A DNA stretch of 64,000 nucleotides from Deltaproteobacteria bacterium Ga0077539. Lineage in GTDB: Bacteria > Myxococcota_A > Polyangia > Polyangiales > Ga0077539. Location of the stretch: the NCBI GenBank assembly GCA_001465015.1, contig LNEO01000276.1, positions 1 through 64,000 on the forward strand. Reading direction: 5' to 3'. Below are positions 55,373-63,845 of the stretch, one piece after another. The notes beneath the pieces were generated by a model that saw only the letters and a program-made list of their open reading frames with translations, ran no database searches and was not told the origin of the DNA. Position numbers and translations under genes: made by a program. Positions within the stretch are counted from its first letter, which is position 1. The number at the start of each line of letters is the position of its first letter.

Positions 55373-55717
55373 GCGATCGACTCGCGCACGAAGCGTCACT
55401 CGAGAGCGCGACCTTTCAACGTTGAAACTCGACGTCGAGTCCGAGTGCAAGAGCAGCGCCAGGGGTGGTGAATTGACGCTCCTTGACCCTGCTGATTGGC
55501 GGGTGCTAACGATCATCTATTCCCGTGTATGGGTCGTCGTCGTTGGTGGATGAATCGCAGCGCGCGCGCACTTCGCGCTCGCAGCGAGAATCCCGGTGGG
55601 GGAAGCGAGACGCGCGCCGTGGTGGTGCGGTCCTCGCGACCTCGGACGCAGCAGTCCGAGGGGTGTCACGGAGCACGAAGCACGAACATGGGTAGTCACC
55701 GCGAAGCCGGTCGGCTC
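55373..55717. promoter_or_regulatory. Long intergenic region with twin perfect palindromes
   Basis: About 345 bp without a recognised gene. TTTCAACGTTGAAA (55414-55427) and ACTCGACGTCGAGT (55427-55440) are both perfect 14-bp palindromes, sharing one base; centres are 13 bp apart. No T-tract follows, so a terminator is unlikely. They look like two operator sites, either end-of-gene or upstream of the small gene at 55718. The rest of the gap shows nothing clear. Confidence 0.5.
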
Positions 55718-55969
55718 ATGAGCTGGGCGGAGATCTGTACCTCTCGTGAGTACAGAGGTCGTTGGGTCGCGCTCGATGGAGTGCGCTACGACGAGGTCAC
55801 CGCCCGACCGACCGAGGGCACCGTCGTCGACAGCGACGACGATCTCGCAGAGCTCTGCGGCCGTGTCCGAAGCAGCGATCGCCACGGATGCGCGATCTTG
55901 TACTGCGAGGAGCACGAGATTCCTGCCATGACGCCTGCGCCCAAGCGCGCGCGGATCTCGTCGAACTGA
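55718..55969 (+). CDS. Small DUF5678-like protein
   Basis: 83 residues from ATG 55718; an ATG at 55688 is also possible. The pattern W...Y.GRWVALDGVRYDEVTARPTEG...DDLAELCGRV resembles DUF5678 proteins, small folds of unknown function. Ends with a short basic tail (PKRARISSN). No partner gene is evident. The gap to the RNA ligase gene (146 bp) holds nothing I recognise. Confidence 0.55.
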   Translation: MSWAEICTSREYRGRWVALDGVRYDEVTARPTEGTVVDSDDDLAELCGRVRSSDRHGCAILYCEEHEIPAMTPAPKRARISSN

Positions 55970-56115
55970 TTTGCAGCACTGACGGACCAAGAGGGGCCTT
56001 CGAGACACGACGCGCTGTGGCCGCGCCTGGCGTCGCGTCACGCTCGAAGCGTGAAGCAGGCTTGCGTCGGGTGCGTCGCGGACACAAACGTCGCTCCCTC
56101 TCGCGAGATGGCGCC

Positions 56116-56802
56116 ATGGGATCGATTCCGCACAAGTTTCCGAGGACGCCGCATTTGTTCGGCTCGATGTCGACGCGCGACGACCGCGTGTTGAGCGAGG
56201 CGGACACCGCGCGAGTGCTCAGCGAGCCGCTGTCGATCGACGAGAAGATCGACGGGGCGAACGTCGGGATCAGCTTCGACGACGACGGTGAGCTCGTGAT
56301 CCAGAACCGCGGGCACTACCTCGGGCCAGGAGAGCACGCGCAGTACGGTCGACTCTGGCCGTTTGTGTACGAGCGGCTCGACGCGCTCAGGGACGCCCTC
56401 GGCGCGGAGCTGATCCTCTTTGGCGAGTGGTGCTTCGCGAGGCACTCGATCGCGTACGACGCGCTGCCTTCGTTCTTCGTCGCGTTCGACTTGTACGACA
56501 AGCGCGACGGGGGATTCTACGACCGCCTCGCACTCGAAAAAGTGTGTGATAAATCGAGCTGCGTCGCGGTTCCACAGGTGAAGCGCGGGGTTGTGTTGCG
56601 GACGACGGCGGCGCTCGACGCGCTGATCGACCGCTCGGCGTTCGGGGGTGAGCGCGCCGAGGGGCTCTACCTTCGCCGCGAGTCGGCGGGGCGACTGACC
56701 GCGCGATACAAGTGGGTCCGCAAGGACTTCACCGCAGGAATCACCGAGCACTGGAACAGCAAGCCCCTCGTCCCCAACAAGCTCTCGGGGCGATCGCGAT
56801 GA
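56116..56802 (+). CDS. ATP-dependent RNA ligase family protein
   Basis: 228 residues. Nucleotidyltransferase motifs are in order: motif I EKIDG with Lys44 as the AMP acceptor, a NRGHYL segment, motif III LFGEW at 101-105, motif IIIa FFVAFDLYDK, motif IV EGLYLRRE at 182-189, and motif V RYKWVRKDF at 197-205. The enzyme is shorter than T4 Rnl2 or DraRnl and lacks their extra C-terminal domain, so it may rely on a partner. It seals RNA 5'-phosphate to 3'-OH ends. Its stop overlaps the ATG of the HD-kinase gene, so the two are made together. Confidence 0.85.
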   Translation: MGSIPHKFPRTPHLFGSMSTRDDRVLSEADTARVLSEPLSIDEKIDGANVGISFDDDGELVIQNRGHYLGPGEHAQYGRLWPFVYERLDALRDALGAELILFGEWCFARHSIAYDALPSFFVAFDLYDKRDGGFYDRLALEKVCDKSSCVAVPQVKRGVVLRTTAALDALIDRSAFGGERAEGLYLRRESAGRLTARYKWVRKDFTAGITEHWNSKPLVPNKLSGRSR

Positions 56803-58061
56803 ACGGCTACCCTGTCGTTCTCGCGCCGGTCGCCGCGAGCGGGGCGCGCTTCAGGCTCTTCGACGACGTTCGAACGGGCCGCGTTCGCTCAGTCAGCGGG
56901 CATCCCGACCGTGCGTCGTGGGGTGAGCTCGACGCGCTCGCACGCACGCCGCAGGACCCTGGATGGCACGCGGAGGGAGACGTCCTCGTGCACACGGACA
57001 TGGTGCTCGCAGAGTGCGCGACGAGCGAGCGCGAGCTCGACCGCGAAGAAGACCGCGCGCTCGTGCGGCTCGCTTGTCTCTTGCACGACATCGCCAAGCC
57101 GTACACCACGCGCAAAGACGAGGAGGTGGGCCGCGTGATCGCGCGCGGCCACGAGCGGATGGGCGGCGTTCATGTGCGGCAGGCGCTCTGCGAGAGCGGC
57201 CTGTCGGGGCGCGATCGCCGGATGCTCGCCGAGCTCGTCGCGACGCACCACCTCGTGAAGCGCGCGGTGAAGCGCGCGGACGACGAGGGCGCGGTCGCTG
57301 CGCTCGAGCGGCTCGCGGCGCGGGTCGACATGCGGCTCTTGTGGGCGCTCGAGCTCGCGGACATGCGCGGTCGCATCTGCGAGGACCGCGAAGAGCAGCT
57401 CGAGTTGGTGGCGCTGTTTCGAATGCTGTGCGAGGAGCGAGGGCTGTTCGGCTGCGGGCCGTCGCCGTGGCTCTCCGAGGACGACGTGCGTTCGATTCGC
57501 TGGGCCAGCGACGAAGCGAAGCGCTACGCCCTCGCCGAAGGGCATCGGCGTCGGCTCGCCGGGACCGTGCGAGACCGCTGGCAAGCGCTGGCGCTCGCGC
57601 ACGAGCTCGCCCGCGCCGAGCCGCCGCAGGTGATCGTGACCGTCGGCGTCGCTGGCTCGGGAAAGTCCACGGCGCTCGCCGAGCTCGACGCGAGCTGGAC
57701 CGTGATCTCTCCGGACGAGTGGCGCGAGGAGAACTACGGGGACGCGACCGAGCAGGGCGATCCTGCGGTCGTTCATCGCGCGTGTCGCGAGCAGTTGAAG
57801 GAGGTCCTGCGCGAAAAGGGCAGGGCGGTGTACGACGCGACCAACGTCGTCGCCGATCGACGCGCGCCGCTCGTCGAGCTGTGCCACGCGTACGGCGCGC
57901 ACGTGACGCTCTGGGTGTTCGACGTCGCGCCGTCTGTCGCGCTGGCGCGCAACGCGAAGCGCGAGCGACGGGTGCCAGAGTCGGTGATCGCTCGGCAGTG
58001 CGCGAAGTTCGAGTGGCCGCTGCCCGAAGAGGCGCACGAGGTTCGCGTCTTCGAGGGGTGA
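56799..58061 (+). CDS. HD-domain phosphohydrolase fused to polynucleotide-kinase-like P-loop domain
   Basis: 420 residues. The N-terminal half has an HD phosphohydrolase core: HTDMV (His65), CLLHDIAKP (His96-Asp97) and GHERMGG (His118), then ATHH at 149-151. The C-terminal half (~275-420) is a P-loop kinase of the polynucleotide kinase type, with GVAGSGKST at 283-291 and DATN at 346-349. The same HD plus kinase order is known in bacterial HD-Pnk enzymes that remove 2',3'-cyclic or 3' phosphates and phosphorylate 5'-OH ends. Together with the coupled RNA ligase it supplies both end healing and sealing. Confidence 0.82.
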   Translation: MNGYPVVLAPVAASGARFRLFDDVRTGRVRSVSGHPDRASWGELDALARTPQDPGWHAEGDVLVHTDMVLAECATSERELDREEDRALVRLACLLHDIAKPYTTRKDEEVGRVIARGHERMGGVHVRQALCESGLSGRDRRMLAELVATHHLVKRAVKRADDEGAVAALERLAARVDMRLLWALELADMRGRICEDREEQLELVALFRMLCEERGLFGCGPSPWLSEDDVRSIRWASDEAKRYALAEGHRRRLAGTVRDRWQALALAHELARAEPPQVIVTVGVAGSGKSTALAELDASWTVISPDEWREENYGDATEQGDPAVVHRACREQLKEVLREKGRAVYDATNVVADRRAPLVELCHAYGAHVTLWVFDVAPSVALARNAKRERRVPESVIARQCAKFEWPLPEEAHEVRVFEG

Positions 58062-58102
58062 CGCCGGATCCAGCCTGGCCCTCGAGCGTGTCCTCGAGCG
58101 CG

Positions 58103-59383
58103 CTAGGGGATCATTCGTCCCGCGGCGTGCGACCGATCGAACTCTGTTCGGTAGACGGTGGCGATGTTCATATCGCGGATCCACAGGGAGTTTTCGTTGT
58201 TGGTCCAGGCGTTGGTCGACCAGTTGGCCGAGCCCGTCACGACCGTCTGGCCGTCGATCACGAGGACCTTCGAGTGCATCTCGGCCGCGCGGACGTCCAC
58301 GCCCGCGGCGCGCATCGACGCGACCGCCGGGTCCATCGCGTACGGAGCGCCGACGATCCCTCGCACGCGCACGCCGCGACGATGCGCAGCGGAGAGCGCG
58401 TCGGCGATGTCCTGCCTCGTGAAGGCCGAGACCGCGAAGTCGAGCGTGCGCGTCGCCGCGCCGATCGAGGTGAGGAGCTGCGCGTGCCACCCTGGCGGCT
58501 GCGTCGACGGCGAGCGCGGCGAGAAGTACACGGCGAAGCGGGCGGCCGGCGGAGGCTCGGGCTCGGCCGCGATCGGGCCGAACATTCGCAGGTCGAACAT
58601 CCGGCGAAACTCGCCCGCGTACGTCGCGACGACGCCCGCGTCCTCGAGCACGATCGCGTTGTTTTCGTCGGTGCAAAACGACCGGCGCGTGATGTTGGCG
58701 CTGCCGAGCCACAGCCTGCGTCCGTCGGCGATGACGAACTTGTGGTGCATGAGCGCCGCGCGGGCGTCGTCGATGATCTGCACGCGCGGGTGCGTCTGCA
58801 GTCGAGACAGCTCGCACATCCGCGTCCCCATCACGTTGGGGCAGCGCTCGTCGTCGGTCACGATCCTCACTTGCAGCGTCGGAACGGCGGCGAGTCGCGC
58901 GAGCACGACGTTGACGAAGCACGAGCTGTCCGCCTCGTAGAGCGCCATGTCGAGCGTGCTCGTCGCGCACGCCATCACGTCGTTGAGCTGCCGGTGCAGC
59001 GCGTCGGTTCGGGGGGTGAACACCGGCTCTTCGATCGCGGGCGCGTTGCACATCGTCGGCGTCGGAGGGCACGGGCACCAGGAGACTCCAGAGTCCGAGC
59101 GCACATCGACGCCCGAGTCCGAGCGGACGTCGACGCCGCTGTCCGCGGGGCCAACGCCGCTGTCCGCGGGGCCGACGCCGCTGTCGATCGACGCGTCCTC
59201 GGCCGTGACGTCTGGCGCGGACTGCACGTCGTTGACGCCAGTGTCCGCGGGGCGCGTGTCTGGCGCTGAGCTGTCTTGTCCGACGACTCCCTCTGGCGTG
59301 CTGCACGCGCTCAGCGCCGCGCCGAGCGCCAGACAAACACGTGAGGTCCACCTGCGGGAAAGAGCGGGCCGATCGAAAGCCAT
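58103..59383 (-). CDS. Lipoprotein with phospholipase D fold (two HKD motifs)
   Basis: 426 residues. The signal ends in LSAC (Cys about 27), then DSGV/DTGV linker units (to ~95). Two HKD half-sites follow: HHKFVIADG (with GSANIT) and HSKVLVIDG (with GSANWS). Both Lys and Asp are kept, so catalysis is plausible: phospholipase D, cardiolipin synthase or nuclease (Nuc-like). Location outside the cytoplasm suggests a lipid or DNA substrate in the periplasm or surface. ATG 59383 gives the signal peptide. Confidence 0.85.
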   Translation of the reverse strand: MAFDRPALSRRWTSRVCLALGAALSACSTPEGVVGQDSSAPDTRPADTGVNDVQSAPDVTAEDASIDSGVGPADSGVGPADSGVDVRSDSGVDVRSDSGVSWCPCPPTPTMCNAPAIEEPVFTPRTDALHRQLNDVMACATSTLDMALYEADSSCFVNVVLARLAAVPTLQVRIVTDDERCPNVMGTRMCELSRLQTHPRVQIIDDARAALMHHKFVIADGRRLWLGSANITRRSFCTDENNAIVLEDAGVVATYAGEFRRMFDLRMFGPIAAEPEPPPAARFAVYFSPRSPSTQPPGWHAQLLTSIGAATRTLDFAVSAFTRQDIADALSAAHRRGVRVRGIVGAPYAMDPAVASMRAAGVDVRAAEMHSKVLVIDGQTVVTGSANWSTNAWTNNENSLWIRDMNIATVYRTEFDRSHAAGRMIP

Positions 59384-59512
59384 GGAATGTGAGCGTATCG
59401 TATTCCGTTGCTCTTTCGCGCCACTTCCCAGCGCGAAGCTGCGCTCGATGTGCGCCCGGTGTATACCCGGCGCCTCCAAGCGGCGAACGCGGTTGGTACG
59501 GTTGACGCGACG

Positions 59513-60136
59513 ATGACAGACGGTGACGAGTCGAAGCCCGAGCGCGCGGCCACAAAGAAAGAGCGCGAGGTGCGAGCCCTGCCGGTCATCGCCCTGTGCG
59601 TGCTGCTCGTGACCGCGGCGCTCGCGTTGTATGTCGGTCAGCGAGCTCCGACGGGCAGCCCTGCGGGGCCGCTGCCGACGCCTGCGCGAGACGTCGATCA
59701 CTACGTCGAGGGGACGCCCGCGTGGACCGCCGAGCGGTTTCTGCGCGCGTGGATGAGGCAGCAGTACAGCGTCGCCAGGGACCTGTCCGTGGGGGCGCTG
59801 CGCGATCGGTGCGAGCTGCGACAGCGCGAGCTCGATCAGCTGCCGCCCGATCAACGGGCAGAGCTCGATCGGACGCGGTCGTTTACAGCGGCGACGTTCT
59901 ACGACCTCGAGCACGTCGAGACGCGCGACCTCGAGCGCGACGCTGCAGGCAGGGCGCGCAAAGAGGTTCGCGGGCAAGGGCACGCGCGCGGGGCCTACGC
60001 AGGGGTGCGCGTCGACTCGCGACGCGGGCAGACGTTTGTGCTCGTTCAGGTCGATGGTCGCTGGCGTGTCTCCGAGCGCAGCTGGGAGATCGGCGCCAAC
60101 GAGCGAGACGGCGGGACAGACGGCGGCGGGCTGTAG
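59513..60136 (+). CDS. Single-pass membrane protein of unknown function
   Basis: 207 residues. A charged N-terminus, one membrane segment (VIALCVLLVTAALALYV, about 25-42), then a periplasmic domain of ~150 residues with GTPAWTAERFLRAWM and FVLVQVDGRWRVSERS, an NTF2-like ending. No family is recognised. It is divergent from the phospholipase-D lipoprotein with 129 bp between starts. ATG 59513 is preferred; an earlier ATG at 59408 overlaps nothing but adds unlikely residues. Confidence 0.65.
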   Translation: MTDGDESKPERAATKKEREVRALPVIALCVLLVTAALALYVGQRAPTGSPAGPLPTPARDVDHYVEGTPAWTAERFLRAWMRQQYSVARDLSVGALRDRCELRQRELDQLPPDQRAELDRTRSFTAATFYDLEHVETRDLERDAAGRARKEVRGQGHARGAYAGVRVDSRRGQTFVLVQVDGRWRVSERSWEIGANERDGGTDGGGL

Positions 60137-60396
60137 CGAAGTCAGAGTGAGTGCTTCGTCCGACCATCGTCCTGCTTGGTTCGACGGCGTACACGCGGGT
60201 ACTCGGGTGAATACTCGAGTACACAACGCTCGAGGCGTGTCTGGGATGGCGCTGCGATGAACGACGGAGCGATCGGGGGAGGGGCTCGCACGAGATCGTC
60301 AGCGAACGAAGCGCATCGCGCGGGGACTGTTCGGTGGTCCGCCCCTTGCTGTGCCATCGCTCGCGCACATCTGCGCAGAGAGAGGCTTCGTTGCTC
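60137..60396. promoter_or_regulatory. Intergenic region with inverted repeat
   Basis: A 260-bp gap. GTACTCG at 60199-60205 and CGAGTAC at 60216-60222 form a perfect 7-10-7 inverted repeat, and TACTCGAGTA inside it is itself palindromic. It lies 175-198 bp upstream of the thioredoxin lipoprotein ATG. No gene is seen. Confidence 0.35.
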
Positions 60397-62436
60397 ATGG
60401 GTCGTTCGAACGCGTTGCTCTGTGTTGCCTCGTCGCTCGCGCTCGCGTTGGCGGCGTGCGCGCCCGGCGACATCGATCCCATTGTTCGTCGCGGCAACAA
60501 CAACGCGGGCTCGGATGCGTCCGCGCCCGACGACCCGTCGAGCTGCGCTCCAGACGAGTACTACGTGGGCCGCGTGCGGGGACGCGTCGTGCGCGTGCGT
60601 GGTTCGCTCACGCAGCCGGTGGCCAACGCGCAGGTGACGGTGTGCGGCAGCGCGTGCATCCCAGGCGAGGCTGGGTCGGACGGGCGCTTCGACGTGGAGG
60701 TCGACCTCTGCTTTCCGGCCGAGCACGCGTATCCGCACGGGGCTGTGTTTCAAGCGGTCGGATCGGCCGAGCAGCTCGACATGTACTTCGACCCGTTCGA
60801 GGGCAACGGACGGCGGTCGATCGCGGTGGTCGATCTCGGGGACTACAATATTCCGTCGCTCGCCGGCGCAGCGACGGCGCGGATCGACATGATGTCGACG
60901 AGCGCGGTTCAGATCATGACGGCGGGCGGGGCGAGGGTTCGTTTTGTTCCGACGGCGCTCGAGCTGCCGCTCAGCGCCGAGGACATGACGGTTCGCGTGG
61001 TGGACATCGCAACGAGCGCAGCGGACTCCCTCGCTGCGCCCGGCCGCGATGATCGCCCAATGTCGTTCGTCGGGATTCACCCCGCGGACACGAAGCTCGC
61101 GCAGCCTGCGCAGATCGAGCTTCCGAACGCGCTCTCGATCGCGCCCAACACGCCGGTCGAGCTCGTCGCGCTCGGAAACCACGGCACCGAAGGGTTCGTC
61201 GCGCCCGGCGTTCTCGGCGTCGTCGGCGTCGGGACGGTCTCGGCCGACGGGAGTCGCATCGTCGGTGAGACTCGCGCGTTCGGGCTCGTTGGCTATCGCC
61301 TCTCGCGCGGCGGTCGTCCGCCGACGCAGCCCAGCGCCGACGCAGGCGTCGCCATGGACTCGGGCCGACCCGCAGACTCGGGCGTCTCGACGCCACCAAC
61401 GACGCCACCAACGACCCCGCCCGTGACGCGAACGGATCGCTGCCGCTACTTCGCTCGCCAGTGCTTCGGATGCACGGCGATCCCCGAGTGCGGGTATGTG
61501 CCGGCGACCGGCGATTGCTTTCCCGGCACCGAGTCGGGCCCGGATCCGAGGCTGTCGCCCACGCGGCCAGCGACGTGGGTGTGGGATCAGAACGAGTGTT
61601 TCGCGGCGCCGATGCCCGCGCCCCCGCCGAGCGGTGACGCGTGTTCGACATCGACCGATTGCGCGAGCTGCACCGCGCGAAGCTCCTGCGGTTGGTGCGC
61701 GGGTCGCTGCCTCACGGGAACATCCCGCGGTCCCATCTCGACGACCTGCTCGGATTGGCGCTGGGTGACCACGGACTGCTCCGGCGCTCCCCCGCCGCCG
61801 CCGCCACCGCCGCCCCCTCCGCCGCCGCCGCCCGTGGACTCGGGCGTCTCGCGACCAGATGCATCGGTGCCTCCGCCCGTGGACTCCGGTGTCTCGCGGC
61901 CCGATGTGGCGACGCCTCCGCCGGCAGACTCTGGCGTGGCGCCCATGACGTGCACCCCGCCGTCGTCGAACTTCTGCGGTCGACCCGGCACCTGCAATCT
62001 CCGGCCGTTTTCGCTGACCGATGCGAACACCAACAGCCCTTGGGCGCTCTACGGCAGCGACTATTGCGCGGCGCGCGCCACGGTCATCGTCGTGAGCGCG
62101 GGCTGGTGCGGCGCGTGTCAGCGTGAAGCTCCCGAGTTCGAGTCGGTCATTCAGCGCGGCTACGCCTCGCGCGGCGTTCGCTCGGTGATCACGCTCATCG
62201 AGAACGCCGATCGCTCTCCGGCCACCGTCAGCTACGCGCTCAACTGGCAGCGTCGCTTCGGAGTCACCTCGCGCATGACGATCGACCCGACGCGGCAGGT
62301 CTCGATGGCGCTCGGGCTCTCGAGCATCTCGCTCCCGCACACGCTCGTGATCGATCGCGCCGGTCGCATCCGCCACTCGGGCTTCGCCTCGGTGTCCACG
62401 GTCCGCTCGGTGATCGATCGAATCCTCGCCGAGTGA
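60397..62436 (+). CDS. Lipoprotein with PSI-like and thioredoxin domains
   Basis: 679 residues. Lipobox LALAAC near residue 20. Residues ~45-310 form a carboxypeptidase-regulatory-like beta region with GRVRGRVVRVRGSLTQPVANA. Two Cys-rich PSI-like segments follow (CRYFARQCFGCTAIPECGY and CASCTARSSCGWC), then a 15-residue proline run and DSGV repeats. The last ~130 residues are a thioredoxin-like domain with WCGAC. The CxxC is intact, so a disulfide or electron role outside the cytoplasm is likely. ATG 60397 gives the signal peptide. Confidence 0.8.
   Translation: MGRSNALLCVASSLALALAACAPGDIDPIVRRGNNNAGSDASAPDDPSSCAPDEYYVGRVRGRVVRVRGSLTQPVANAQVTVCGSACIPGEAGSDGRFDVEVDLCFPAEHAYPHGAVFQAVGSAEQLDMYFDPFEGNGRRSIAVVDLGDYNIPSLAGAATARIDMMSTSAVQIMTAGGARVRFVPTALELPLSAEDMTVRVVDIATSAADSLAAPGRDDRPMSFVGIHPADTKLAQPAQIELPNALSIAPNTPVELVALGNHGTEGFVAPGVLGVVGVGTVSADGSRIVGETRAFGLVGYRLSRGGRPPTQPSADAGVAMDSGRPADSGVSTPPTTPPTTPPVTRTDRCRYFARQCFGCTAIPECGYVPATGDCFPGTESGPDPRLSPTRPATWVWDQNECFAAPMPAPPPSGDACSTSTDCASCTARSSCGWCAGRCLTGTSRGPISTTCSDWRWVTTDCSGAPPPPPPPPPPPPPPPVDSGVSRPDASVPPPVDSGVSRPDVATPPPADSGVAPMTCTPPSSNFCGRPGTCNLRPFSLTDANTNSPWALYGSDYCAARATVIVVSAGWCGACQREAPEFESVIQRGYASRGVRSVITLIENADRSPATVSYALNWQRRFGVTSRMTIDPTRQVSMALGLSSISLPHTLVIDRAGRIRHSGFASVSTVRSVIDRILAE
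61789..61833 (+). repeat. Proline-codon microsatellite
   Basis: About 15 proline codons (CCN, mainly CCG) in a row within the thioredoxin lipoprotein gene. It encodes a rigid spacer; slippage in threes would keep the frame. Confidence 0.75.
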
Positions 62437-62488
62437 ACAGAAACGCGCTGCTGTCCCTGGGGCGGTGGTACCTTCAGCGTCGGTACGA

Positions 62489-63832
62489 ATGACCGACTCT
62501 TCGAAGGACTTCGACGTCGACACCGTCCGACTCAACAGCCCCTTCGACGCGGGCATCTTGCGACGGCCCCGCGCAGAGCTCACCTGGCAAGGCCGCTCGG
62601 GGCCGCAGTCGGCCACGATCGAGCATCGGATGGTGCTCGGGTCTGCGCCGCACGCGGAGGTCGTCGTCACGGACAACGCGGTCTCCAAGCTGCACTGCGA
62701 GCTCGAGCCCAAGCTCGACGGCCTCTGGGTGCGGGACCTGGGATCGCGCAACGGGACGCACGTGCGCGACGTGCGCATCGTCGAGGCACGCGTGCCCGAC
62801 GGAGCGACGCTGCGCGTGGGCTCGACGGTGATCACCGTTCGCTACGCGCCAGAGCCGACGGCTGTTGATTTGTGGGGCGACGTTCGCTTCGGGCCGCTGG
62901 TCGGACACAGCCCCGTGATGCGCGAGTTCTTCGCGCGCCTCGCGCGCGTGGCCAAGAGCGACGCCACGGTGCTCATCCACGGCGAGACCGGAAGCGGCAA
63001 GGAGCTCGTCGCGACAGCGCTGCACGAGGCGTCCAACCGCGCGTCGGGCCCGCTCGTCGTGGTCGACTGCGGCTCGCTCCCCGAAAATCTGCTCGAGGCC
63101 GAGCTGTTCGGACACACCCGCGGCGCGTTTACCGGCGCGACGAACGCGCGGGAAGGCGCGATCGAAGCGGCGCACGGCGGCACGGTGTTCCTTGATGAAA
63201 TCGGCGAAATCCCGCTGATTTTGCAGCCAAAACTCCTGCGCGTCCTCGAGTCTCGCTCGGTCCGTCGCCTCGGAGAGAACCACTACCGCAAGGTGGACGT
63301 GCGCTTCGTGTGCGCGACGCACCGCGACCTGCGACGGATGGTCAACGCGGGGTCATTTCGCGAGGACCTCTACTTTCGCCTGGCGGTCGTGCCCGTCACG
63401 GTGCCGCCGCTGCGCGAGAGGGTCGAGGACATCCCCGTGCTCGCGCAGCACTTTCTGCCAGAGAAAGTCCCGCTCGCGTCGGTGATCGACGGCGAGACGA
63501 TGCAAGAGCTCAGCGCGCGGCCGTGGCCTGGCAACGTCCGAGAGCTGCGCAACTTCGTCGATCGCGCGGTGGCGCTCGGCGCGCGCGAGGCGCTCTCGCT
63601 GAGCGAAGACGCGCTGCCTCGCCCCTCGACGGTGTCGTCGTCGATGCCGACGGTGCGGCTCGACGTCCCCTTCAAGACGCTTCGAGACGAGTGGCTCGTG
63701 TACCTCGAGCGCGCGTACATCCTGGGATTGCTCGAGCGCCACGGCGGCAACGTGACGGCGACCGCGCAGGCCGCAGGGCTCACGCGCGCGTACGTCCATC
63801 GTCTGCTTCGCAAGTACGAGATCGACCGCTGA
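62489..63832 (+). CDS. FHA-domain sigma54-dependent transcriptional activator
   Basis: 447 residues. An N-terminal FHA domain (~28-120; GSAPHAEVVV, SRNGTHVRD) binds phosphothreonine. The AAA+ domain (~137-375) has Walker A GETGSGKE at 165-172 and the sigma54-contact loop GAFTGA at 212-217, then LDEIGEIP. A Fis-type helix-turn-helix ends the protein (GNVTATAQAAGLTRAYVHRLL). This group senses Ser/Thr kinase signals and activates RpoN promoters, so one of the window's kinases may be its input. ATG 62489 is chosen. Confidence 0.9.
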   Translation: MTDSSKDFDVDTVRLNSPFDAGILRRPRAELTWQGRSGPQSATIEHRMVLGSAPHAEVVVTDNAVSKLHCELEPKLDGLWVRDLGSRNGTHVRDVRIVEARVPDGATLRVGSTVITVRYAPEPTAVDLWGDVRFGPLVGHSPVMREFFARLARVAKSDATVLIHGETGSGKELVATALHEASNRASGPLVVVDCGSLPENLLEAELFGHTRGAFTGATNAREGAIEAAHGGTVFLDEIGEIPLILQPKLLRVLESRSVRRLGENHYRKVDVRFVCATHRDLRRMVNAGSFREDLYFRLAVVPVTVPPLRERVEDIPVLAQHFLPEKVPLASVIDGETMQELSARPWPGNVRELRNFVDRAVALGAREALSLSEDALPRPSTVSSSMPTVRLDVPFKTLRDEWLVYLERAYILGLLERHGGNVTATAQAAGLTRAYVHRLLRKYEIDR

Positions 63833-63845
63833 GCTGCATGCGCGC

